Positions 11,475 to 18,312 of a stretch of 42,497 nt of DNA are shown here, one piece after another. Source of the DNA: Actinomycetota bacterium (GTDB lineage: Bacteria > Actinomycetota > Acidimicrobiia > Acidimicrobiales > CADCSY01). The position numbers and the translations under genes were made by a program. How positions within the stretch are numbered: the stretch's first letter is position 1; each line of letters opens with the position of its first letter. A model generated the notes under the pieces. It worked only from the letters and a program-made list of their open reading frames with translations. It was not told where the DNA came from and did no database searches. The stretch is from contig JADDQY010000046.1 in assembly GCA_016781135.1 (NCBI GenBank), forward strand, positions 1-42,497, written 5' to 3'.

Positions 11475-13331
11475 GTGCTTCCTCACGAGCCGACCCCTGG
11501 GATCACCGCGGCGCTGTGCGCCCGCGGCCGCACGGTGGCCGAACCTCGGCTGGCGCCCACCGGCGACCACCTTGCCCTGGTGGCCACCGCCGGAGGTCGC
11601 AGTCAGCTGATGGTCATCGCTCTCGGGGAGGCCTCCGCCGGTGGTGGTGCCGGGCCCGAGGTCGCCGTCACCTCCGACCCACCGCCGTGCCCTGCCCGCC
11701 CGTTCGGGGGTGGCGTGTTCGACTGGCTGCCCGACGGCACCGCGCTGGTCTACGCCGCTAGCGGCGGGGGCCTGTGGCTCCAGCCGGTCACCGGCGCACC
11801 TCCACGCCAGCTCGTCGAGCACGGCCCGGTGGCGGCACCCTCGGTCTCTCCCGATGGAGCTCGGGTGGTCTACGTGCTCGACGGCCACCACGTGGCGGTG
11901 GTGACCGTCGACGACGGGCGCTGGCCGGTGCGCTTGTCGACCACGGCCGACTTCTGCTTCGACCCCGTCTGGTCGCCAGACGGGTCGTGGGTGGCGTGGC
12001 ACGAGTGGGACGTCCCCGCCATGCCCTGGGACGAGAGCCGCATCGCGGTACGGGCCGCCGACGCACGCGACGACGTCGTCATCGTCGGTGGCGGCAACGG
12101 CGTGGCCGTGCAACAACCGCGTTTCTCACCCGAGGGCGTGCTCGGCTTCCTGAGCGACGAGTCGGGCTGGTGCAACCTGTGGGTGACAGAGCTCTCCGCC
12201 GACGACCGCCGTCCGCTGATCGACGAGCCCCGGGAGCACGGCGGGCCGGCCTGGGGACAGGGCCAGCGGTCCTACGCCTGGTCTCCTGACGGCGCCGCCG
12301 TCGCCTTCTGCCGCAACGAGGACGGGTTCGGCTCCCTGGCGGTGCTGGATCGCTCCAGTGGAGCGGTGACCGAGCTCGGGCGAGGCGTCCACGGCTCGCT
12401 GAGCTGGCAGGGGGCCACCTTGGCGGCGTTGCGAAGCGGTGCCCGCACCCCCGCCGCGGTGGTCGGCTACGGCCCCCCCGCTCTGGCGTCGCGGACCACC
12501 TACGCCCATGGCCCGCTCGCCGGGTTGTCGGCGGCAGAGCTCGTCGAGCCCGAGGTGGTGCGCTGGGCAGGCGATGACGGAGCGGCGATCCCGGGCCGGC
12601 TCTACCGACCCGCCACGAGCGGGCCCGGGGATCCCCCACCGCTCATCGCCTGGGTCCACGGGGGCCCGACCGGGCAGATGGAGGCGAGCTTCAACGCCCG
12701 CATCGCCTACTGGGTCGACCGGGGCTGGGCCGTGCTGGTGCCCGACCATCGCGGTTCGACCGGGCACGGGCGGAGGTTCACCCAGGCGCTCGCCGGTCGT
12801 TGGGGCGAGCTCGACGTGGCCGACGTCGCCGCCGGCGTGCGGGCCGCCGTCACCTCGGGCTGGGGCAACCCCCGCCGCCTCGTCGCCATGGGCGCCTCGG
12901 CCGGAGGCTTCACCGTGTTGCACCTCCTGGCGGCTCACCCCGAGCTGTGGGCCGCCGGCGTCGACCTCTACGGCGTCACCGACCTCTTCGCGCTCGACGA
13001 GGCCACCCATCGCTTCGAGGCCCACTACCTGCACTCGCTCGTCGGCGCCCTCCCCGACGCTGCCGACCTCTATCGCACGCGTTCGCCTCTGCACGCGGTG
13101 GAGGCCATCACCGCCCCGCTGCTCATCCTCCACGGAGGCGCCGACAAGGTGGTGTCGCCGGATCAGAGCTGTGCCGTGGCCGACCGGCTGAGGGCCCTCG
13201 GCCGCACCGTCGAGCTGCACGTCTACGAGGGTGAAGGGCACGGCTGGGGGCGCCCGGAGACCCTGATCGACGAGCTCGACCGCACGGAGTCGTTCCTCCG
13301 CCGGCACGTCCTACGCTGGCGGGCACCGTGA
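11475..13331 (+). CDS. S9-family serine peptidase (prolyl oligopeptidase / acylaminoacyl peptidase type)
   Basis: 618 residues. The N-terminal half (to about 360) is a WD/PD40-like beta-propeller with repeated segments such as PSVSPDGARVVYV, DPVWSPDGSWVAW and YAWSPDGAAVAFC. The C-terminal half is an alpha/beta-hydrolase with LIAWVHGGPTGQ (oxyanion region) and a full catalytic triad: Ser475 in GASAGG, Asp557 in GGADKVV and His589 in GEGHGW. Such enzymes cleave short peptides or remove acylated N-terminal residues. No signal peptide is visible, so a cytoplasmic role is likely. GTG start; AGGGG lies about 13 bases upstream, a long spacing. Its TGA overlaps the GTG of the next gene, so the three genes to 14496 form a coupled set. 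Confidence 0.9.
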   Translation: MLPHEPTPGITAALCARGRTVAEPRLAPTGDHLALVATAGGRSQLMVIALGEASAGGGAGPEVAVTSDPPPCPARPFGGGVFDWLPDGTALVYAASGGGLWLQPVTGAPPRQLVEHGPVAAPSVSPDGARVVYVLDGHHVAVVTVDDGRWPVRLSTTADFCFDPVWSPDGSWVAWHEWDVPAMPWDESRIAVRAADARDDVVIVGGGNGVAVQQPRFSPEGVLGFLSDESGWCNLWVTELSADDRRPLIDEPREHGGPAWGQGQRSYAWSPDGAAVAFCRNEDGFGSLAVLDRSSGAVTELGRGVHGSLSWQGATLAALRSGARTPAAVVGYGPPALASRTTYAHGPLAGLSAAELVEPEVVRWAGDDGAAIPGRLYRPATSGPGDPPPLIAWVHGGPTGQMEASFNARIAYWVDRGWAVLVPDHRGSTGHGRRFTQALAGRWGELDVADVAAGVRAAVTSGWGNPRRLVAMGASAGGFTVLHLLAAHPELWAAGVDLYGVTDLFALDEATHRFEAHYLHSLVGALPDAADLYRTRSPLHAVEAITAPLLILHGGADKVVSPDQSCAVADRLRALGRTVELHVYEGEGHGWGRPETLIDELDRTESFLRRHVLRWRAP

Positions 13332-13897
13332 TCCATCCGCCTCCTGCCGACCCGGAGGACGGTGCCGACGACCTCGTCGTCTACGACCTGGGCGACTGGA
13401 CGCCTGAGCAGCGAGCCGCGCTCGACCGGCTCCTCGTAGGCGAGGGCGTGACCCACGAATGGGACGCCGGCGAGGCTGCGGCATCGTCGACCACGCCGAG
13501 CCCGGAGTCGGGGCCGACCAGCGCGTCGGCCGGTCAGCTCGTGGTGCCTGAGGCCTCCGCCGACCTGGTCGAGGAGCTGATCGACGAGCTCGACCACCCT
13601 GACGCCCTGGAACCCGACGACGGCGGCGACGGCGGCGGGGGCGAGGTGCTGTCCAGCCTCTACGTGGCCAGCGACGTGCTCCTCAGTGCCCCCGGCCACG
13701 TGGCGGCCGCGCAGGAGCTCCGAGAAGCAGCGGCGGTGGCGTCGACCATGGAGGCTCCCTACGGCCTCGACGACACCACCTGGGGCACGGTACGGCGGCG
13801 GGCGGAGACCCTGGCCGCCGTGCTCGCCACCGGCGAGGAGGAGGGCGTCAAGGCGGCGGCCCAGGCGCTGAGGGAGGTGGTGCGGCCGCTGGTATGA
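13328..13897 (+). CDS. Acidic hypothetical protein
   Basis: 189 residues, not recognised. Strongly acidic. It has an N-terminal block (VVYDLGDWTPEQRAALDRLLVGEGVTHEW), a low-complexity Ser/Thr/Pro linker, then QLVVPEASADLVEELIDELD, another Asp/Gly linker, and a C-terminal helical part. The alternation of 'short beta-strand, helix, VxHEW, LVVP, VEELIDEL' loosely resembles the small alpha/beta fold of DUF2007-type proteins, but that is a guess. No membrane segment or signal peptide. Start and stop overlap both neighbours (GTGA and ATGA), which argues that it is a real gene and is translated with the peptidase and the lipoprotein. Confidence 0.65.
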   Translation: MIHPPPADPEDGADDLVVYDLGDWTPEQRAALDRLLVGEGVTHEWDAGEAAASSTTPSPESGPTSASAGQLVVPEASADLVEELIDELDHPDALEPDDGGDGGGGEVLSSLYVASDVLLSAPGHVAAAQELREAAAVASTMEAPYGLDDTTWGTVRRRAETLAAVLATGEEEGVKAAAQALREVVRPLV

Positions 13898-14496
13898 CGG
13901 TCGGTGCCGCTACCGTCGCCGGCGTGGTGGCTGTCGGGTCCTGGCTCTCGTCGCCGCTCGCCGCGCCCTGGCGCCTCGTCGTGGTGGTGGCGATCACCGT
14001 CGCTGGGCTGGCCGCCTGCAGTGGTGGTGGCTCCAGCGACTCCTCCGGGGCGAACCGGGCCTGGCCGCTGTTCGAGTCGGGAGAGGGCCGCTTCCGAGTC
14101 GCCCTGCCCGAGGAGCCGGCCCGCCACGAGCAGGACGTCGACGAGGAAGACCTCGAGACCAAAGCGGTGCTGTTCACCAGCAAGTTCGGCGACACCGCCA
14201 CCGTGAACGTGAGCTACGCCGACTACCCCGAGGCCATCACCGAGATCGAGCCCCGGGTCGTGCTCGCCGGGGCCGTCACGGGCGCGGTCAACCGGGTCTC
14301 GGGCACCCTCGCCCGCCAGACGCCGCTCACCGCCGAGGGATCACCCGCGGTCGACTACGTGATCGAGGGCGACGAGGGCTGGTTGCAGGCTCGGGCCATC
14401 CTCGTTGGCAACCGGCTCTACCTGCTCCAGCTGGCCGCCCCGAGGCCCAACGCCGGCGCCTTCGAGCGTCTCGTCACCTCCTTCGAGCTGTTGTAG
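13894..14496 (+). CDS. Predicted lipoprotein
   Basis: 200 residues. A hydrophobic leader ends with the lipobox LAAC (Cys42), followed by a Gly/Ser-rich linker, typical of an exported, lipid-anchored protein. The annotated leader is long for a signal peptide (41 residues), so translation may begin at an internal GTG, although the ATG at 13894 overlaps the previous stop (ATGA). The mature part (about residues 55-200) has the pattern 'PLFESGEGRFRVALPEEPARHEQ ... YVIEGDEGWLQARAILVGNRLYLLQLAAP ... FERLVTSFELL', which resembles small periplasmic or lipid-anchored domains of unknown function seen beside serine/threonine kinases and proteases. Function unknown; partner of the upstream S9 peptidase by position only. 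Confidence 0.75.
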   Translation: MTVGAATVAGVVAVGSWLSSPLAAPWRLVVVVAITVAGLAACSGGGSSDSSGANRAWPLFESGEGRFRVALPEEPARHEQDVDEEDLETKAVLFTSKFGDTATVNVSYADYPEAITEIEPRVVLAGAVTGAVNRVSGTLARQTPLTAEGSPAVDYVIEGDEGWLQARAILVGNRLYLLQLAAPRPNAGAFERLVTSFELL

Positions 14497-14546
14497 CCAC
14501 CACCGAAGGAGCTGGGTGCGAAGGGCCCGAGCGACCCGTCGCTGAG

Positions 14547-14552
14547 TACGGT
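14547..14552 (+). promoter_or_regulatory. Possible -10 element (TACGGT) for a leaderless J-domain gene
   Basis: TACGGT fits TANNNT and ends six bases before the GTG start at 14559. The gap after the lipoprotein gene is 62 bases. A short inverted repeat AGCGA/TCGCT lies just upstream. Inferred by eye. Confidence 0.4.
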
Positions 14553-14558
14553 GGGCGG

Positions 14559-15278
14559 GTGCTGCTGGCCGAGCTCGAGATCTGGCACAGCCGGCCGATC
14601 GCCCCCACCAGGCGGGTGGCGCTCGGTCGCCAGCTGCTGCCCACCGATCCCGCGCCGGGCTTCGGCGGGTTGCTCCTCGGCGGCATCGTCGCCGCCTCCA
14701 TGGAGGATCTCGATCCCGAGCTCATTGGTGAGCTCCAACGCCTCGTCGCCGACCTCGGTGCCGGTCGGCGGATCCCCCAGCCCCGCCTCCGCCACCGGTT
14801 CCAGGTCGACCGCATCGGGTTGGCCCGGAGCTACCACCGCCTGGTCGCCCACGGTGACGAGGTCGAGTTCGAGTTGGAGAACCAAGGCAGCGCCGCCGCT
14901 CAGATCCTCGGTGCCGTGTACGCCGCCGGAGCGGTCGACGAGGCGCACCGCCCGGTGGTCATGGAGACGCTGCGGCGGGCGATGCGCTGGCGAGGGCTGG
15001 TCGGCCCCTCGCTGATCGCCCACCTGTCCCGTGGTGGGGACGCGCGAGGGTGGACGGTGCAAGCGCTCGCCCATCCTCGCCGGTGGGCGCTCGAGGTGCT
15101 CGGTTTCGCCGATGCGACGGCCCCCGAGCGGGGGGAGGTCCAGCGCCGGTTCCGCACCCTGCTGCGCGCCGTCCACCCCGACCACGGCGCGGCGAGCGAG
15201 GGTGCAGCCGAACGCATCTCCGCGCTGGCCGAGGCACGCCGCATCCTGCTGGCCGAGACGTCCGAGCTGCTCGCCTGA
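14559..15278 (+). CDS. DnaJ-like protein with C-terminal J domain
   Basis: 239 residues. The C-terminal 65 residues form a J domain: ALEVLGFADATAPERGEVQRRFRTLLRAVHPDHG with the HPD tripeptide at 206-208, then the helix AERISALAEARRILLAE. J domains stimulate Hsp70 ATPase. The N-terminal 165 residues (MLLAELEIWHSRPIAPTRRVALG, then helical) match no family I recognise; the YHRLVAHGDEVEFELENQG segment looks like a partly folded unit of its own. No zinc motif or substrate-binding domain of classical DnaJ is present, so it may target Hsp70 to a special client. The start is placed by the TACGGT element; no ribosome-binding site stands out. Confidence 0.78.
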   Translation: MLLAELEIWHSRPIAPTRRVALGRQLLPTDPAPGFGGLLLGGIVAASMEDLDPELIGELQRLVADLGAGRRIPQPRLRHRFQVDRIGLARSYHRLVAHGDEVEFELENQGSAAAQILGAVYAAGAVDEAHRPVVMETLRRAMRWRGLVGPSLIAHLSRGGDARGWTVQALAHPRRWALEVLGFADATAPERGEVQRRFRTLLRAVHPDHGAASEGAAERISALAEARRILLAETSELLA

Positions 15279-15528
15279 GTCGACAGCTGCCATCGCGCAA
15301 GGCGGCGATTCGGCCTCCCCGAGGTCGCTCAGCTGCCTCGGAGGCAGGCGAGCACGGCCAAGACCGAGAGTGGTCGTCAGGCGCGGGGAGAGGTCCCGGC
15401 TCGAGAGGCCCTGCGGGGGCGGTCGATTCAGGCGATCGGCGAGCGATCCAGCTCAAACGCCAAGACGCGAGCGATGTCCCAGGAGCGAGCTCGCCCACCG
15501 GCCAGGCCAGAGGCCATGCTCATCGGTC

Positions 15529-16145
15529 GTGGCTACCACCGGGCCGAGGGGGGGAGAGCCGCCTGTCCCGGGCGGGGCTGGTGGCGTGGCCGCCGTGCTG
15601 TTGACCCCGGGGGCGGGGAGCGACCGGAACCATCCGGAGCTGGTGGCGATCGAGTCGGCGCTGCAGCCGCTGCCCGTCATGCGCCTGGACTTCCCCTACC
15701 GCCGGGAGGGACGCCGAGCGCCCGACCGGGCACCGAAGCTCATGGCGGCGGTGGCCGAGGCGGCCATCGCCCTGGCCCGACGGATCGGGGCCGGGCCCGA
15801 CCGGGTGGTGCTCGGGGGCCGGTCGATGGGCGGGCGGATGTGCTCGATGGCGGTGGCCGAGGGCCTCCCTGCGGCCGGCCTGGTGCTCGTCGCCTACCCG
15901 CTGCACCCCCCCGGGCGGCCCGACCGGCTGAGGACCGCCCACCTCCCGGCCCTGGCCCTGCCGTGCCTGTTCGTCTCGGGAACACGCGACCCCTTTGCCA
16001 CCCCCCCGAGCTGAAGGGGGCCAGCGCCGCCATCCCCGGTCCGGTCAGCCACGTGTGGGTCGACGGCGGACGCCACGACCTCAGGGGAGCCGAGGCTCAG
16101 GTGGCGGGGGCGGTGGCGGCGTGGGTTCGGTCGCTACCTGGGTGA
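15529..16145 (+). pseudogene. Alpha/beta-hydrolase (TEX30/KANL3-like), interrupted by a one-base frameshift
   Basis: Reading from 15529 gives VAAVLLTPGAGSDRNHPELV, MRLDFPYRREGRRAPDRAP, the nucleophile elbow GGRSMGG, LVLVAYPLHPPGRPDRLRT and CLFVSGTRDPF, all typical of this hydrolase family, then stops at 16012-16014. Adding one C to the C7 run at 16001-16007 restores the frame PPELKGASAAIPGPVSHVWVDGGRHDL to a TGA at 16143-16145. That second part carries the expected catalytic His, so the unshifted product would lack it. The cause may be a homopolymer sequencing error, a genuine mutation, or slippage. The start is uncertain: GTGs at 15529 and 15586 are both in frame and neither has a good ribosome-binding site. 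The 250 bases between 15278 and 15529 show no gene I can support. Confidence 0.75.
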
Positions 16146-17682
16146 GCGTCAGGTCCTCGGGGTTGAGCTCCTCGAGCTCACGGTGCGCCGTCTCCGGATA
16201 GGCCAGCACCACCAGCACCACCAGCACCGCCGGCCCGAGGGCGAGGAGGCCGAGGGCGGGGCCGAGGCCTCCCAGGCGCTCGGACAGCTGGCCGGCGCTG
16301 AGCAGGCCGGTGACGCTGCCCAGCACGCCGAGCAGGGCGACGAGGCCGTTGGCTCGTCCCCGGAGCGAGGTCGGGAACAGTTCGGGCCCGTAGACGCCGA
16401 GGGCAGGCAAGGTGGCGCCGCCGACGACGGCGCCGGCCACCGACCACATCCACTGCGGCCACCCGGAGCTGGCATAGACGGCGACGGTCGCCGCCACGCC
16501 TCCGGCCAGCCCGACCGCTCCCACGATGCGACGGCCCCGCACGTCGGCGAGCCGACCACCGGCCACGACCCCGATGGCGGCGGGGGCGTTGGTGAACAGG
16601 GCGAACAGGGCGATGCGACTGGCGGAGAACCCCCGCTCCGTTCGGAGGAACTCGTTTTGGAGCTGTGAGGCGGGAGCGGTGAAGGTGGCGAGGAGGAACG
16701 CCGACGCCGCCAGCAACGCCAGCCGGCGGCCGTGGCCGGCGATGGCGACGGTGGCGTGGGCGACCGCGAAGCGCCGGCTCTCGCCGAGGTGGCGGGCGAT
16801 GCTGCGCACCAGTGGCAAACCGGCGAGGGCGAGCAGGTACACGAGGCGCCACCCCCGTTCGTCCAGGTCGGCCAGGGGCAGTGCCTGCAGGCACAGCCCG
16901 GCCCCGAGGCCACCGGCCATGCCCAGCACGCTGACCGCGTAGGCCCGGGCCCCTCGCGGCATCTCTTCGGCGGCCACGATGGTGATGAGCACGGCCAGCG
17001 CGGCGGCGAACGCCCGGGCCACCAGTTGGCTCGCCGTCAGCCAGGCGAGCGTCGGGGCGAAGGCGCCGGCAGCGGCAGCCAGGCAGCCGCCGGTGGCGCA
17101 CACCAACAGCACCGGCCGGCGCCCGAAGCGATCGGCGGCCGCGACCAGGGCCAGGGCCAACAACACGCCGAGGCGCACGGCGGCAAGCACCACGCTCTGG
17201 GCCCGGCTCCCCCCGCCCCCGAGCTCCTCGGCGGCGAAGGTGACGGTCTGGGTGAGCAGGGTCCCGAGGTAACCGGCCACCATCGACGCGGCAGCCAACA
17301 CGCCGAGCACCGACGCCGCCCGTACGTCGAGGCGCTCGGGCGGCGCCCACCAGGGCTGGCGGTCATCGTCGCGGAGGTGGCGCAGGGCGTGCCTGGTGGG
17401 CAGGGCGACCAGCCAGCCGAAGTAGGGCACGGCGAGACGGAACTCGGTGGTCGACACCACCGCCGGGCGTCCGTCGACGTCGGGCTCACACGTGGCCGTG
17501 CGGCGGTACGACCGGAACGGGCCATCGACGGCCTCGAACACCATGGTCGTCCCGGCCGCCGCCGGCGGCCCACTGACAGGGGAACCGTCGAGAACGCGCT
17601 CGTGCACCAGGTCGCGGCGGGGATGCATCCACCGCCCCACGTCCTGCCACGACCCGGTGACCCGGGTGACCACTCGGGCCAT
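16081..17682 (-). CDS. MFS transporter (sugar-porter-like) with an N-terminal soluble extension
   Basis: 533 residues. From about residue 118 onward there are roughly 12 membrane helices with two MFS motif-A copies, ADRFGRRPVLL and RLADVRGRRIV, and an AYPETAHRELEELNPED ending like the sugar-porter PET-x-G-R-x-LEE signature. The substrate is unknown. The first 115 residues are soluble and beta-rich (ERVLDGSPVSG, MVFEAVDGPFRSYRRTATCEP, VVSTTEFRLAVPYFGWLVALP), recalling an SRPBCC-like fold, which is unusual in front of an MFS domain. The C-terminus ends in a Pro-rich stretch. Its 3' end overlaps the restored frame of the convergent hydrolase by 65 bases. ATG start 18 bases after the small membrane gene upstream. 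Confidence 0.82.
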   Translation of the reverse strand: MARVVTRVTGSWQDVGRWMHPRRDLVHERVLDGSPVSGPPAAAGTTMVFEAVDGPFRSYRRTATCEPDVDGRPAVVSTTEFRLAVPYFGWLVALPTRHALRHLRDDDRQPWWAPPERLDVRAASVLGVLAAASMVAGYLGTLLTQTVTFAAEELGGGGSRAQSVVLAAVRLGVLLALALVAAADRFGRRPVLLVCATGGCLAAAAGAFAPTLAWLTASQLVARAFAAALAVLITIVAAEEMPRGARAYAVSVLGMAGGLGAGLCLQALPLADLDERGWRLVYLLALAGLPLVRSIARHLGESRRFAVAHATVAIAGHGRRLALLAASAFLLATFTAPASQLQNEFLRTERGFSASRIALFALFTNAPAAIGVVAGGRLADVRGRRIVGAVGLAGGVAATVAVYASSGWPQWMWSVAGAVVGGATLPALGVYGPELFPTSLRGRANGLVALLGVLGSVTGLLSAGQLSERLGGLGPALGLLALGPAVLVVLVVLAYPETAHRELEELNPEDLTLTQVATEPTPPPPPPPEPRLP

Positions 17683-17700
17683 CAGCGGGTGCGCCGGCCG

Positions 17701-17895
17701 CTACCGGAGGGGAGGCTCCGGCTCCCGGTCGGGTCGGGCGCCGGGGCCCTCGGCGTCGACCTCGCGCTCGGCTCGACGGCGGGCCAGCCACAACAGCACG
17801 GCGAGGATCACCATCGGCGCGACGACGAGGCCCGCTTCGTCCCAGCCGCCCTGGTGGGCCAGCGCTACCACGGTGTCGCCGCCATCGCCTTCCAC
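17701..17895 (-). CDS. Small membrane protein, one helix
   Basis: About 64 residues from GTG 17895: a short N-terminus (VVALAHQGGWDEAG), one hydrophobic helix (LVVAPMVILAVLLWLA), then a charged Arg/Glu-rich tail. It could start further upstream, at 17970, but that would add a Cys/Arg-rich segment without membrane character. Not recognised. It is 18 bases before the MFS gene on the same strand, so the two are likely cotranscribed, and it is divergent from the NifU-like gene. The 150-base gap to 18046 holds the promoters of both directions and a short CCCCG/CGGGG inverted repeat. Confidence 0.55.
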   Translation of the reverse strand: MEGDGGDTVVALAHQGGWDEAGLVVAPMVILAVLLWLARRRAEREVDAEGPGARPDREPEPPLR

Positions 17896-18010
17896 GCGAC
17901 CACGTTCGCTCCCGCCGCGCCAACCCCGTTCCGGGCGGGGCTGAGGACAGCACCCACACGAGCGCAGCAACTCGCGAGGTCCACGGTGCGCGCCGGCGCC
18001 GAGCAGTCGG

Positions 18011-18039
18011 TTGTGACGACGCCGGCCTGGGGCCAGACT
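18011..18039 (+). promoter_or_regulatory. Candidate promoter of the NifU-like gene
   Basis: TTGTGA at 18011-18016 and CAGACT at 18034-18039 are spaced by 17 bases, and CAGACT ends six bases before the GTG at 18046. This implies a leaderless or nearly leaderless transcript. The hexamers deviate from consensus, so this is tentative. Confidence 0.4.
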
Positions 18040-18045
18040 CGAGAC

Positions 18046-18270
18046 GTGCGCGACGAGCTTCTCAAGACCATCGACGTCATCCGGCCCGCCCTGCAGGCCG
18101 ACGGCGGCGACATCGTGGTCAAGGACGTCAACGAGGAGACCGGAGTGGTCACCGTCGAGCTCGTGGGGGCCTGTGGCACCTGCCCGGCCTCTACCGTCAC
18201 CATGAAAGCGGGCATCGAGCGCATCCTGCGGGACCGAGTCGAGGGTGTGACGGAGGTCATCGCCGTCTGA
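18046..18270 (+). CDS. NifU C-terminal domain protein (Fe-S cluster scaffold/carrier)
   Basis: 74 residues, the size of stand-alone NifU-C (Nfu-like) proteins. IRPALQADGGDIVVKDV is the family N-terminal signature and GACGTCPAS supplies the CxxC cluster ligands (Cys43, Cys46). MKAGIERILRDRVEGVTEVIAV completes the domain. It probably carries or transfers a 4Fe-4S cluster in the cytoplasm. GTG 18046 is preferred because of the -10-like element; GTG 18013 is also in frame. It converges with glgP, 11 bases away. Confidence 0.9.
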   Translation: MRDELLKTIDVIRPALQADGGDIVVKDVNEETGVVTVELVGACGTCPASTVTMKAGIERILRDRVEGVTEVIAV

Positions 18271-18271
18271 G

Positions 18272-18312
18272 CCTCGAGCCTCTACCCCCAGGCCACCTTC
18301 CCGAGCTCGAGG
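18272..18312. terminator. Weak inverted repeat between convergent nifU-like gene and glgP
   Basis: CCTCGAGC (18272-18279) and GCTCGAGG (18305-18312) are perfect complements separated by 25 bases. The right arm lies in the glgP 3' end. There is no T-run. It may act as a bidirectional terminator; the long loop keeps confidence low. Confidence 0.25.

Noticed and set aside
15279..15528. A possible small gene or RNA in the 250-base gap
   Set aside because: No convincing start, domain or fold on either strand; only shadow frames.
15474..16145. Separate 223-residue plus-strand gene
   Set aside because: Its first part is the out-of-frame shadow of the hydrolase; only its last part is real, as the continuation after the frameshift.
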